Positions 1 through 13,166 of a stretch of 64,000 nucleotides of DNA are shown here, piece by piece. The position numbers and the translations under genes were made by a program. Within the stretch, counting starts at the first letter, position 1. Every line of letters begins with the position of its first letter. The DNA is taken from contig CM114273.1 in the NCBI GenBank assembly GCA_050084515.1, positions 2,728,001 through 2,792,000 on the forward strand, given 5' to 3'. This DNA is from Blasia pusilla. Lineage: Eukaryota > Marchantiophyta > Marchantiopsida > Blasiales. Below the pieces are notes generated by a model. It was not told the origin of the DNA. It searched no databases and saw only the letters and a list, made by a program, of their open reading frames with translations.

Positions 1-1560
1 ACTAGCCCTTTAAATTTCAAGAGGGAAAATCTGAAATCGAGGAATCCCTCCGCTGCCCTCAGAAAATCTCAGAAAAATGGCCAGAGACGGCATCATCCAG
101 AAACCACAGACATCCGACATGTTGGCCGACATGAGGACTCTAGAGCAACGCTATAGGTAACTTTCCACATCCGTAATTGGCCAGCCGACACACCGCACGA
201 CCCAAGGACTAGCATTGAGGATGAGAAGAGATAGGTTTCCAAACTAACCAGAGGCCTATGTGGAGTCTGCAGCGACGAAATTGACGACGTCCAAACCGAT
301 AGAACTTCCACACTCCGATGGCGCCGAAGAAGTACACGAAGAAGAATAGGCAGTAGCAAAACGCTTCCACGAGGGGATCCAGGGTCTAAGATCTACCGAA
401 GGCTGGATTGCCTTCCACGACTATTCCACTTTTACGAATCCATGATGCTAGAGAAAGCCCTGTATCAATTTCCTCAACAGAGTCACCCTCGAGAATTTTC
501 TCCTCTGCGATCGATTGCTTCAGTGATGAAGGCACTTGTCTGCCTCACTATGTGGAAAAGAACCACCCTATCAAGAAACACAGTTATTGAGTCGCGAACG
601 AAGAAGAAAGACGCCTTCAGCCCAGTGGTGCTCCTCCACTTCAGGAACTCTTTACACGCAGAGGCGATTAGAAAAGTACAATTCCTTTGACCCAAACGAG
701 ATGATCGCTCCACCTTTCCCAACGGTGTCTACATCAAATATTAAGCCAGACACGATCCCACCATCCTCCACACGCACACCAGCAGAAACGCCCGATGGAC
801 CAAGACGCAACAAGCGTCGCTCGTGACCAAAACCTTCTCACCAATCCAAGGCGTAGGAAGAAGAAAGGCCGCACGAAAGTAAAAGACCCGTACCCACTAC
901 CGCGAGGGTAGAAATGCGTGCGAGAAGTGCCAAGCCGCGAATGGCGGAATCCCTGCGACGAGAAAAGCCGAGAAGGCAGGCAACAGCCCACGACACCGGT
1001 GGCAAAGTACGCAAAATGGCAAAGATCGCACAGGTAAATGCTCAGAATAGCAGACCGATCGGATCCGTGAGTGATTAATCACACCACTGAAGCACCGATG
1101 TGTCCGGAGAAGGAGCAGGAGCAGGAGGAGGAGCAGCAAGAGGAGCGCAAGGAGAGACCAGCAAAGGAGAGGAGTGCGCCTACGAACGATCTCAGATCTC
1201 AGCAGCAATGGAGCGGAGGAGCCTCATGGCTGTTGAAGAAGGGCTCTGCTCAGCTCTGCCCGACGGACGGTAAAACTCCCCGACGGACGGAGAAAAAGGG
1301 CGCTGCTCCGCACCTCCCGACGAAGCGAAGGGCGCCGCGCCGCGCTGGGAGCTTATCCGCCCCCGACGGTGACATCCAAGCCCCGCCACGTCGCCCGGCG
1401 GCCGGACCCGCGATTGACGTCCACGTCCAGCCGCAGCTCACCTCCGTTCGCGACCCCTTTGTCTCTTTCACGGCAGTTTCGCCCCTTTTTCTGAGGAGGG
1501 AACGGAAGGAAGGATTAATTAAAACAACGCCTTCAGTGCCTTTAGCAGTTCAATAAGCGA
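1..1560. other. GC-rich, coding-like but broken segment at window edge
   Basis: This stretch is clearly richer in G and C than the AT-rich DNA that follows it. The longest open frame (1071-1556, plus strand, 161 codons) starts with a Glu/Gln-rich run and then becomes Arg/Pro-rich without any motif I recognise. Other frames from about 80 to 1070 carry protein-like stretches interrupted by stops and frame changes, as expected for an old coding element that has decayed. I cannot assign a family. It may be the end of an element or gene that begins left of the window. Confidence 0.3.
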
Positions 1561-4500
1561 ATCGACTACAAGACAGAAGTACATGACACGAAAAATCCCC
1601 CCTGGAAGGAAAGTTGTTCCGGCTGACCGGATATTTCCATTTCCGTGTCATTACAAGTGTGCCCTTTTCATGATGTGACCCGATTCGTCCCCAACGCTAA
1701 CGGCATTAAGGAAATCATCTTAGAGGATCTTCATAAATAAATCTCCTTAATATGATTCTAGACTAACTGGTCTCCTAAATGCAGATCGGTAACTTTCATT
1801 ATTAGCCGCAACATCCCGATTAGGATGTGTGCCTCAAACGCCGTATTATCACGTTTTGCGGTACTAATTAGGAGAAATAAAAAAAATCATTCGGAAAGGA
1901 CTCTTCCACGACCATTTTAAGTCATTTTTTTATGCCGTTCATGGAGGAAACAAACTTAAACCCCTTTTTAGTGCTTTTTTTTTCTCTTTAAATCGTCGTC
2001 TAAACCAAAACTTTAATTTCCGAGTCCACTTATGAGAAAATCATTCAGTATTTATTATTATCTAAATACATAAATGGGAGAAATGTGTATAGTGGTTGCA
2101 AGGAGGTCCGTTAATCCCAAGTCGAGCATAACCTTTGGGAAAGCTACCCAAAGAAACCTAAATACCCTAAACGTTTGAGATTCAGATTCTTTATTAAAAT
2201 TATACCTTAAATATTTGTTTGTTTATATGAGTTGCTATCATCACATGGTCTTCTATTATCATATCAACTAATATACCAACTCCAATTTTTGACACTTTTA
2301 TTTGGAAAAATTTCATCCGAAAATTATAGGTACAAGCACAAAAATAAGTTTTTCCATAAAGATTTTTTTTTCATTTCAAAATTTGAATATAATTTTTATT
2401 TTTTCAAGTTTTAAATAATAATAACATCTCATTCTTCTAAGTAATTTCATTCCTCATTTAAATAATATCTCACTCCCTTAAATAATATCATATTTTGTAA
2501 AAGTTTAAATACTAATTATTTCACTTCTTTCATCAAAATGAAAATCATTAGTTTATATGAATTAATTAAATTATTTCCCTCTTATATTTAAATTCATTTT
2601 TCCTTCCCAAAATATCAAGTGTGAGTGTGGGACAAAATTGCAAGCTTGTTACGATTGTGCATATAGGATAACCAATTATAATATAGAGAATTATACATGA
2701 TGTGGAGTAGAAACTAAATACGTTAAGAATTTCATATGAATGAAAGTGATTCTATTTTGTGCTCGGTACAAGTTGGAAACTAGTTACTATTAAGTAAGAA
2801 TCACCTCAAACTAAAATTCAACCTACACCAATATGTATGTTGTAGACTTGTGTATAAAGAATTGTAAATTTAAGTCCGGTTGTGATACTCACTTTTACCC
2901 AAGTATCCCTCCTTGCTTAATTTGACTTTCACCCTCGATGACCTCACCCGGGGATAAATAGGCGCGAGGAGATGAAGAAAGTAGAAAAATTTACAATTCT
3001 TATTGCTAATATGTATGTTGTAGACTTGTGTGTATGTTTTAAATTTATCAACAATAAGAGGAGTTGCCCATTATGCTACAGTCTCCTACAAGGAGATAGA
3101 GAGAATATAAAGATTTTATTCTTATTCCACAAGAGAAATCTATATAGGGGATTGGGTTAGCTAACTTAGCTATCAAGGTTGCACAGAAACGGACATTTCC
3201 GCCCTAGGACGGACACGAATTTTGTCTATGTGCAACCTTGTTAACTATCTCAACCTCCGGTTAGAAAACCCGAGGATGAATAGGCGCGAGACTTTCTTAG
3301 GAGGGCATATTAAATTCTCATCCTCAAAAATAAAGATCACAAAATTAGCCATTGGTCATAGAATATTTTTTATTTCGTTTTGTGCTTTAGGCTCAGAGAG
3401 GGAGACATGATATCAAGATATCAACTCATTCAAAGTTTCTTCTTGGTTATGTATAGGAGATTTTTCTGGGTTTTTTTTTAGTTGAATTAGTAACATTCTC
3501 CTACCCTCCTTACGCTCGCATCCAAAAGAAGAAAATATCAACAATATGATGTGCTTTATCCTTAAGAACGTATACCTCGATAAGAACCCCAATCTCTCTC
3601 GGGACCATATACGATATACGATGTATGGTTCTCAAGAGAGATAAGAACCATATACGATATCACAACCACATCATACAACCTTCCAAAAATAGGTTGTAAT
3701 GCTTCCTAATCTCAATAAGGTTTCACATAATGGAATTTACATTGCACTTCACAAAGTACACTTGCCCAACTCTTTCCAAGCATGAAGCAAAAATTAATCC
3801 CTCACCCTACCCCACTCTCTATACAACTCGAGAAATCATTATCACGTTTTATTATCAAAATGCAAAACCATATACCTTGCAATGCTTACAACATCCTTTT
3901 CACATAATAATCTATTGGAGTCCGAAGACAAACGACATGTTAGGGAGATCAACACCAACATGTAAGGTGGCTAAGAACAATCCTATCCCCTATACCCAAA
4001 ATCCACTAGCATGAGACTTTGTGGATATACACAAATCAAAGCAAAACACACACACACACACACTAGGGGAATAAAAGGGCAATTTATCAAGGAACTCCTT
4101 AAAAAAATGATTCTGTGCAATAAGGATAAGGTGGAAGCTTAATAGCACCTCACAACCTCTTGCATGCAAAGCATGAGGCAGTTTCTTTCATGTGGGAAAG
4201 AAAAAATTGTTGGGTTTCTTTCCGAGACTCCATCATCATAGCATAACCGATAACGCTAGATTCGATTCCCATTTTGCATGATGTTCCTAACCCAAAGCCA
4301 ACCGGAGGTGGATGCCACGTAAGGCCACCATCCCCCCAAACCAACCGCAAAGCCCATGTTCACGAATTTTCTTATTATTTTATTATTATTCATATTTTTT
4401 AATTTATTTACTCATAAGATCGTATGCGTTTGGAGCGAGGGATGAGCGGAGCATTCCAAGTCTCGTGAGAAAGATAATAAGAAAATATTTTATTTAATAT

Positions 4501-5170
4501 TTTAGAAAAAATGATGTTTCTTTATTTATTTTATTTTCTTTGTTACGGTTAGGAGCATGAGATACGACGATTTTCGTAAGCTCAGCGTCCTCAGGAGTGA
4601 TAGCTCTAAAGTTAGAACAATTGAATAAAAGTAATAAAAAAATGTTTTTTAATATAAATAGGAAAACTTACACGGAACTTCACGGAAAGTGGGAGTTGGA
4701 ACGGGAAGCCCACAACGAAGTGTAACTGTGTAACCCTTCCGCTACTCCGGCGAAGCTGGAGACAATGATGAGGGCAGAGACGGACGGAAAGAGGACGGTC
4801 GGCAGTCGTTGTAGTCCTTTTATCCTCGTTTCGTCTTTTCCGTTGCAGTCCGGCCTCTAGTAGTCCGTCGCAGTCGGGGCTACGGTCCGCTACAGTCAGT
4901 AGCCTCCATCGGTCGAGGATCGCGGGGAATCTCTCTCTGATAAGGATATCGGTGACCTGTATTGTCTCATTCCTGGATCCGTTCTCGAGCCTAGTCTCTC
5001 TCTCTCTCTCTCGCTGGGGGCCGGTTCAGCTTCGTGAAAGGCGATTTTGGGCGGGGACGGCGGGAGGCATGGACGGGGACGGAGGGCGTAGGGGACGAAA
5101 AGAGACGTGCTACATGTCGAAACGGAGAGCGTGACGAGAGCTTCGTTTTGATCCGGACCTTGTTGCATGG
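1561..5170. other. AT-rich intergenic DNA with small repeats
   Basis: No gene is supported here. A 24-nt word beginning AATATGTATGTTG occurs at about 2831 and again at about 3004. A related CCGGGGATAAATAGGCGCGAG-like segment occurs near 2948 and 3269, so the interval looks like a decayed direct duplication. A short CA run lies at 4051-4072 and a TC run at about 4990-5012. The part from 4740 to 5170 is GC-richer and could be leader sequence of the retroelement that follows. Confidence 0.5.
3174..3240. repeat. Nested inverted repeat (foldback) with a relative at 18.1 kb
   Basis: A perfect 12-bp inverted repeat (CAAGGTTGCACA at 3174-3185, TGTGCAACCTTG at 3229-3240) encloses 43 nt. The centre contains a second near-palindrome around CCTAGG (TCCGCCCTAGGACGGA). 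A related copy lies in the opposite orientation at 18094-18142. A pair of dispersed copies with inverted ends suggests a very small non-autonomous element, but no target duplication was identified. Confidence 0.55.
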
Positions 5171-5559
5171 CGTGAAGTATTTTTATTTTTATTCATCTTT
5201 TTAGAATTCGGTTCATATTAGAGTTCCAAATGTGAATATTAGGGCTTAGCTTATTGTCATTTGGAGAAATTTCCCAAGGTAACGTCCTCTATTCACCCAC
5301 CCTTCCCCTCCTTTCCCAAGTCCTTTCTTGTTTGTCGTATTTGTCGTATGTGCTTCTCATTTTGGTTTGATTCACGTTTGTATTTGTTACCCTTCCCGTA
5401 CATACACTTTTCTTCTCATCTATTTTATCTCGAAGGGCCCATGATCTTTTCACACTCTTAGCAACTCTTCGTATTCATGAGTTTATTTTTGGGAGGGGGT
5501 TGGGACTAGAAGTCCTAGGTGATGTCGGTAGGTGAGAGTTTATGTTAGAGGGAGCATTA

Positions 5560-8500
5560 CCGTGGACGGGAAGAGAGTGGTTTGCCAGGACCGCTCGTTC
5601 GAATGGGGATGACATGACTGTTGTTGACGGGGGATTGTCGCACGATTTTATTGGGGGCCATGTCCTCTTCTTGGTGAGTTGCATCCATGCCTCGACCATC
5701 GGCTCCCCGTGTGGGGACCCGTGGGTCGTCTAGTCGGGATACTAAATGCCCATGTTGTCCCGAATTCTTCACTCGTCAGAATTCGGAACCACTTAGCGGC
5801 TAAACATCCCGACTTTGATAGATTTGGATGGGTGGTCCCTCTTGTCGACCATGGATGCTCTCGGTGCTTCCCGCATCATCGCCCCTCCCGAGGCATGGGA
5901 GTGGTTGAGGTCCCACCAGGGACATTATAGGTCTCTTCGAGACCCGTTTTCCCGCCCGAGGTTGTTTCATAGGATCCCCCATGCTATTCGGGACGACCTC
6001 CGCCACGCATTCCTCCTTCCCCTCGCTAGGATCGCCCTTGATCCTATGGATGAGCTCTCGTGGTACCTACTACTTCTCCTTCCACGATGGTGTCTTCGTT
6101 ACACTCGGGGAGGAAGGCGGTCATAGAGAGGTTATAGCACGCCCGAGACGCTTTCGAGGAGGTGATTGGGAGTCTCTGCAGAGTGAGTTTGTGGCATTCG
6201 CCGTGAGGTAGTAGTTCACCTGGTTTCCGGCGGACGATCCTGGAGCGCCAGGTTGCGGCGATGTAGGACACTGGGCGAGCCTGAGTGAGTACTCGCGAGC
6301 CGCGACGTGCTCTTCGCCCGATGGACATGGCTCCTTCTTGGTTGTTACCATCGATGCCCTCCGGAGGCTACATCCTCGTCCATCGGTTGACATTCCGGCT
6401 TTTGCACGTGACTTCCACCCGACACGGCTATATGCCTTGACCCGTCCCTCTTTGCCACGGGCACTCGGGACGTTCTCCGAGGATTGCGGCCGGAGGTTTG
6501 TCGGTATGATGTACGAACACCTTCGTGATTGCTTTCCTTCCGAGGACACCGCTAGCGGCTTCTCGAAGTTGCTTCAAGTTGCCTCTCACCTAGCTCAGGA
6601 AGAGTGCCAACAGCAAAGGGCCCAAGTATTAGGGGCGGGCGACTTTTGGCGTTGTCAAGGGGGTGGTGGTATCCGTTCGATTGCCATAGGTGAGGTGCTC
6701 TTGCGGTTGGTGAGTCGTACTCTCGCTTTGCAATTCCGTGAGGCTTTCAAATCACATCCGAGTCCGCATCGTTTGGAGTTGCCACGCCACCGGATGTGAG
6801 ACGGTTGCCTTAGGTTTTAGGGCTTGTCTAGATGTACATCCCAGTGGGTGGTTCTCCAAGTGGACGTGGAGAACGCCTTCAACTCGAGTATCTCGGCTAC
6901 TATATTCACGAGTTGAGGGACGCGGGTGGCCCCATGGCGAGCCTCATTCCCTTTGTGCAAGCTTTCTATGGGGCCCCTTCGGCCCTCTATTTCCACCATG
7001 GTCGATTCGAGGAGGAGGTCACGGTCTTGGAGTCTCCAGGGACTCGTCGGGGTGACCCTCTGGGTGGCGCGTTGTTTCTTTGTGGCTCATTACCGAGCGG
7101 TTCTTTCTACGGTGGAGGCTTTCCCGGGTTGCATGTTCCCTTCGCTGGCAGATGATACTCATATTGTTGGTCCTGGAGATCTGGTTGTCCTTGCATTCGA
7201 GCACTTTTCAACACAGTTGGCACGTGTCGGCCTAGCGGTGAAGGTGGGGAAGTGCAAGGCTTGGTCTCCATCAGGCCTACGTGATGATCTACATTTACCC
7301 GACGGCTTCTTGCGACCTGTCGGAGGGCTTCGAGTCTTGGGAGTACCGCTCGGGAGCCAGGACTTTGTATCGACTTTTGTGGCAACGGCTCTTACCGAGG
7401 ATCTTCTCCACGTTGATGATCTTACGAGGATTGGTGACCCTCAAGTCGCCTTCGGCATTCTCTCTTCTTGTTTTGCTCCTAGACATGGTTACCTCACTAG
7501 AACTGCCGGACATCTAGTCACCTTTCTTCCCTATATAGATCCTTTGATAGGAAGCTCATGCAGGTGTTTGGGGATCTTCTATGACCCGGCTCCTTAGAGT
7601 GCCCCATGGGGAGTTAGCTCAGAGACAGGCCTCTTGGCCGATTTCTTTTGGTGGAGTAGGTCTTCTCTCGCCCGAGTTAGTGGCGCCCCCGCTTTTTTTT
7701 AGGGGAGTTGGGCCACAAGTGGCACCCTCCTTTGCTCCCGATTTTTGGTTAGAGATAGACCGCTCCTTCTACACTACGTCTCCCTGGTCGAGGATGGCTC
7801 TTTCCCACTTGAGTCTTCACTCACAGCTTGTAGAGATTCCCTTCGAGTTGAGGCCGAGCCGTTCTCCCCACTTTCTCCTCCTTAGTTACCTCCGGTCGGG
7901 ATGGGCTCCAATCTTCCTTGATGGAAGCCCACTTTGAGGCAGTTTTTAGAGGCACTATGTCCGACGGGAATATCCCCATGGAGGTTCGGGCCCGATTCGC
8001 TCTTGCTCGGAAGGGGCGGAGGCTCATGGGTAGGGCGCCCCCTTCTCCAGCTTTCGTATCGCACCACTTACCTATACCACAGCGATGCGGTTCCGCTTGG
8101 GCCTCCCCAACCATCGGTGGTTGGTTCGACACACCGCGAGTGTCGCCGAGCCTGATCCACTTGGTGTGCATTTGGCACGCTGTCGATTGGGGTGAGAGGA
8201 TAGCCACTCACGATGCGGCGGGATATCATGTTCGTATTGCTCGGGAGAGTGGATTCCATGTGCGAGAGAGAGGCACTACTCCATGCGGGATTCCCTCATT
8301 CGTGCCCGATCTCTACATGACACGTGAGGTGAGGTGGTTGTGGCGGACGTGGTAGTCACAGATCCCACGCGAGGAGGTGCGAGCCCAAGTGGTGGCCCAA
8401 GGCGAATGCTACAAGGAGCGGGCGGCGGCGGCGGCGAAGAAGACACATATCTGATCGACTACACGAGGACACATCTTCATCCCCCGGCCATAGAGATGTA

Positions 8501-8870
8501 TGGGGCTATGGGGAGAGGTTCGACTCGTTCCTTCACGGATGCGCCCATCATCTCCACTCGAGAAATGGGTTGTCCTTAGCTATTGCGATTCTGTCAGACA
8601 GGCAGCGGGTCTCCATAGCGTTGCAGCGTGCCAGGCTAATGGGATTTTTGCGGCGGGCTCGGTCATGTGGGAGACGCCTTGGCGCTAGAGGCCCACTTAG
8701 TAGTAGTCATAGCTCTCTTGTTGTTGCTGATATTGTCTCTGCTGTTGGTGAGTTTCGTCGTTAGGGGGGGGAATGCCCCCTTCTTCCTTTTCTGGTCCTG
8801 TTGTGGCCTTCAGATTTTGACTCTTTGAGTCCCCCTCTTTTGTACTTCCGATGGGTTTTCCATCACTCGT
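5560..8870 (+). pseudogene. Decayed non-LTR-type retroelement: C2H2 finger, reverse transcriptase, C-terminal nuclease-like domain
   Basis: A run of GC-rich, frame-shifted coding fragments on the plus strand together gives one degraded polyprotein. A C2H2-type finger is visible near 5747-5807 (Cys-Pro-Cys-Cys, then His-Leu-Ala-Ala-Lys-His in another frame). The RT begins around 6540. A GDPLGGALF motif is at 7051-7077, and the Ala-Asp-Asp of the catalytic box is at about 7146-7154 (SLADDTHIVGP) in a different frame. The thumb-like region continues to about 7600, followed by a QASWPISFGGVGL stretch. Near 8334-8540 the segments VVADVVVTDPT and HLHPPAIEMYGAMG recall the restriction-like (PD-(D/E)XK-type) nuclease tail of this RT family. 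At least four frame changes and several stops make it inactive. The 3' end is set near 8870, where similarity to a second copy at 58.4-58.8 kb stops. The 5' limit is approximate. Confidence 0.8.
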
Positions 8871-9659
8871 TTTTATCGAAGTGCATCTTTCTTCTCGAGC
8901 CTAGGCTGCGGTACTACTGGAGTTTTTCCTGGCTACTTGAGATCAAGGCGCGGCTTTTCCCGTCGAGCCGCGGTGGGGACCCTGGGGCGCTGGAGGATCT
9001 GGTGTGTGCTGGCGTGGAAGTAGCCTGTTGTCGTACGTGGAGGTGGGGGCGACTGGGCCGAAAGCATCTATTCGCCGCCAGCGTGAGAGGACTCGCCACA
9101 TAGGATAGCATCATGCCACGTAGGAAAGCGTTGGGGTGGATCGCGGTCCCGCCCGCGCACTCGCCCTGCCCGGGCCCGCGGTGGCGGCGACGCCGGGACC
9201 GGCTCACTCTAACGCCGGCGGACGGCCACGTAAACCCGGCCCGGACAGGTCACGCGTTGGTTCCCCGAAGGCAGGACCGCCGCGGACGACGGGACTTCGC
9301 GGGAGGGCCGCCACCGCTGTCCCGAGGACCAGTCGGGAAAGCACGGCGCGCGAATCAGTCGGGCAGCTCGGTCACTAAGTTCTGCATTCACGGCAATGTG
9401 AGTAAGCGTCCAAGTGGAGCCAGCCAGCCCATCACACCTCTAACGATCTTCTTTACATATTTCCTAGTTAAGTAAACTTCACAGCGGATTAATTATTCTC
9501 GCTTTGTTCATTAGCTGCTTCTTTATCACGGTCAAAAAAAAGTCCTCATGTGTAGCACAACAAACATTTTTTTTAAAACTCAATAGAAGGGACTACTCCT
9601 TCATGTCCCGAAAGGAAAAAAAGAGTTAGGTTTAATACATAGAACCAACAGCAAGAAGA
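8871..9659. other. GC-rich island followed by AT-rich DNA, no gene supported
   Basis: The part from about 8900 to 9380 is strongly GC-rich and leaves several frames open on both strands (for example plus 9113-9475). The products are Arg/Pro-rich with no motif, as expected from base composition alone. From 9480 onward the sequence returns to AT-rich filler. Confidence 0.45.
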
Positions 9660-9843
9660 CTAGTGTAAGCCCATAATTAATCTATATTATCTCCCATGAT
9701 TAATTTTTATAATTTTCAAGTGTCATTTTAAATTGATTTCAAACGATCTAGCGATTGAAAAGGGAAACGATTCTGTTGGCCAAAAATACCAGTGTCTAGA
9801 GGAGTTGCAAAATAAGAGTGCACTCTCCAATAATAATGTTAAT
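9660..9843 (-). mobile_element. Degraded non-autonomous Helitron
   Basis: On the minus strand the sequence TTATTATTGGAGAGTGCACTC near 9815-9840 matches the 5' end of the intact Helitrons of this window. The other end is CTAG (9660-9663) followed by T. The 3' hairpin has been lost, leaving GCTTACACTAG, and the 5' TC is blurred, so that boundary is approximate. Confidence 0.55.
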
Positions 9844-12024
9844 TTAGTCCGCAAGGAAAGCAAAAGCGGGGGGAGGAGCTACTTAGTGACCTCACCCGCT
9901 TGATAAACATGTGGGATTTAAGTATTAATTGGATGTGAAAAAAATAGGATGTAATTTTGGTTTTAAATATGTGGAATTATGGTAGGATTTTTCACATAGA
10001 AAAGATGATTAATCAAGTTGAAGTGACCTCTCAACTCAAGTCTTCACTAGGGGGGGAATTGTGTGAAAAAAAATGATTCCATAACCAAACTAGAAGATGA
10101 TAAGAGTGACGATAAGCATATCTAACTAATCATATCCCCTATCAACCATAATATATTTTTCACCATTTCTTTCCCAAAAGATCGAATTGTCTTTTCATGT
10201 TTCTTGGGAAGGTTAGTTAATAATAAATTGATGCACATGGATAAAAGCCTTGCAACGAGTTTTAATTGGATACTTTTGGTTAAGTGGGTCATACCTCAAG
10301 TCTACTAAAGTTCCTCCTCCCTTACTTTCTCCCTACTCTAAATGCATAAGACAAGATGAGTCCACAAGGATTAGTGGGGAGTGTGGTGACACAATTTTGG
10401 AGATAGGGTATATAATAAGTCAAGTCATGTTTGTTTACAAAGTCTTGGTCTTACACATTATGGACTTACATTGACCTCGTGCTCCTATCCAATTATGTCG
10501 CATGATTCACATCCCTCACTAATTTCCATTGCTGAAAACAAAGAATTTGTTGATACAGATGTAGTTGGTTATACAATTTAGCCTTCACATGGATAGTGTA
10601 AATAGACACATGGTCCTAGTTCTCCTATTCGTTAATTTTTTTTACTCAGCCATAAGTCAATTGGCCTCATACATGTCTTTTGCGTACCTTCATACCATAA
10701 AGGTAATGGTTAAAGATATCCATGACGGCTTAACTTTGTGTTATAAAACTTAAAAAAAAACCCTCATAACTTCTTCAAGTCTAGTCATACATATAACTTT
10801 CATATTTTAATGAAAATATTATTCTTCTAGCCAAGCTTTCCTTTTGCAACCTATCCTTGTGGTTTATGACTAGAACCCTATAAGTATAGTAGGGAGTAAG
10901 TTAGTGGGCTATAGTGCAAGTGAGGTCTTCTCATGAAATGGTTTATAGTAAAGGAAATTAATCTCAATAGAAAATTTATTAAGATATTCATTTTAATAGA
11001 ATATCATGTATTTTGGCCATATATATAATCTATAGATAGGAAGAATTTTAAAGTTAAGGAGATGGTTGTGGATGATGATAGCAAATCATACCCTTACCAT
11101 AAAAGAATGTAATGGGTTATTATTACATCAGGCCCTAATGCTCAACGCTTCAAGCTATTTTATCCCAATAGAGATATCCTAGCTTCTACCGTTACAATAA
11201 ATTATTTTCTCATCTTAAGCCTTACAAAAAGCAAGTATATTAAAAAAATTATTTATCCTTTTCTATTGAAACATAGGAGTTTTTACTTTGAAAAGAATTC
11301 TCCTATGCATTTATATTGTACTTCAATAACTCATGATAATATTTATTTAGTTAATAGATATCTATAGTCTATCACTGGCCTATTTTCTTGTAGTTCTCAT
11401 CCTCATGGAAAAAAATAAGTTTTCCAAAGACATCTTAATTTCATAGTGAATGTTTCTCTTTCCTTATTTTTGGATAAATATATTTTTTTAAATTCGTAAT
11501 TTTTTTCTTACTTAGTATTTCATCCATATCCTAGCTAGTAGCTTCTAGCATAACAATGCATTACGAAATTCATATTAGCCCCATTGGATCATTCTAAGCA
11601 ATATTATACAATTATTAGTTGTTTCTTTATTATTTATTGATTGACTTATTTCTCATAATAGGATCTGATAGGATAAAATACAATCTCTATACTTTTCTCA
11701 TGACATTTCTACGTCTTGATTTTCTTCTTTGGGATGTCAATGGATTCATGGACTCCATTGTTTGAAACAAGATTCTCTCTCTCTCTCTCTGAATTTATAT
11801 TCAAAATACCTTTTAATTATGGTGATTACACCTTTTCCTTTCTTTTAATTTTCTTTGGTAAATTCTTTCTTATTTCTCTTCTCATGTGATTATTTTTTCT
11901 TTTTGCATAATACATATTTCATCATTTGCATTTATACTTCCATTATGTATCATAAGGCTTCAAACTGAAAGAGATTTTCAATTGGATAAAAAGAACTTGG
12001 GTGTTGTTGATATAGCGAATTATA
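9844..12024. other. AT-rich intergenic DNA
   Basis: No coding segment, RNA gene or clear repeat was seen apart from a TC run near 11771-11790. Short open frames here look like chance. Confidence 0.5.
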
Positions 12025-12105
12025 TTCGCGGAAACTTTTCACTTCCATATTTTAACATAAAATTAAATTTTATAGTAAAATAGGGAAGTGAAAATTTTTC
12101 GCGAA
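12025..12105. repeat. 81-bp cruciform-like hairpin
   Basis: Arms 12025-12054 (starting TTCGCGGAAACTTTTCAC) and 12076-12105 (ending TTTTTCGCGAA) are reverse complements at about 27 of 30 positions. The centre, 12057-12073, is itself a perfect 17-nt palindrome (ATAAAATT-A-AATTTTAT). Confidence 0.8.
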
Positions 12106-12148
12106 TTCAAGCTCGAGCAATTTCAAACACTTCCTCGTTGTTCAAGAA

Positions 12149-12180
12149 TATCTTGCTATGATTCTTATCATAGCAAGATA
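12149..12180. repeat. Perfect 13-bp hairpin
   Basis: TATCTTGCTATGA (12149-12161) and TCATAGCAAGATA (12168-12180) are exact reverse complements around a 6-nt loop. It lies only 43 nt from the larger hairpin at 12025-12105. Confidence 0.85.
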
Positions 12181-13100
12181 AGAATCATATCAAACATCTC
12201 TCCTTTGAAAGAGATAAATGCCATAATACAATTGCAAGACGAGGGTGCAAAATACCATGAGATAAAAATGACAATAAGGACGCTATCTCTAGTCCCTACA
12301 AGGTTTAATTTAAAAATTGGAGTGCTAAAGAAGATAAATTTATTCATTAATGTCATTCATTCCCCAATTAATTATATTTGAATAAATTTGATCAAATATG
12401 TATGTCCAACATCCAAAATTTGACAAGCTTAATATAATTCTCCATACATGGCAAGCCAAAATAAAGCTGACATATGAATGAAATATGGAAGGATATGACT
12501 CAAACTAGAGTTTTGGTTGTAACTATGAGAATATGTAATATGGAAATTTGTAAGCTTCTCAACATCATGGTTTAGAAAAGTATGTAGATAGGAAATGCTC
12601 ATTAAAGTGTTGTAAGGAATGTTCAAATTATCATTTTTTATGTAAAATGGACATCGGATCCTATGAAGACACGTAAGAAGTAAATATGATTATGTAGTAA
12701 AATTCATAGGATGTGTTATGTATTAAAAGAGACGCCAAAATCGATAGCCAAGAATGAATCATATGGAGCGATCTTACATGGAGAGTCACTAAATGTAGTA
12801 CGTGTAAAAGAGAAAATGGAATCACTCACCAAGAGGGATCTTTGACAATGAACTACCATTTATGCTTGATATGAAGAAAAAAACAATATCGATGAAATGT
12901 GTAAGGATTTGAAAGATTAGTAGAGGTCATCGAATATGCTCTAAATAGAATAATTTTTGGTAAAACTTATATGGAAGAGATACAAAAACCGGAGGGTAGG
13001 AAGGATCTCGAGAGATCTTATCCAAGAGACAAATGGATGTGTTTTATGTCAAAAAGATATTGGATCAAGCAATCATAATTTTAATAATAAAATATTGAAT

Positions 13101-13106
<6 letters not shown>

Positions 13107-13151
<45 letters not shown>

Positions 13152-13166
13152 TAGAGACACACACAC
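13107..13166. repeat. Compound AT / AG / AC microsatellite
   Basis: An AT run to 13130 passes into AG repeats (13131-13150) and then a short AC run. The run abuts the end of the Helitron at 13166. Confidence 0.9.

Noticed and set aside
1071-1556. 161-codon frame as a real gene
   Set aside because: Composition-driven Glu/Gln then Arg/Pro content, no domain, and overlapping open minus-strand frames. Kept only as part of a coding-like, broken region.
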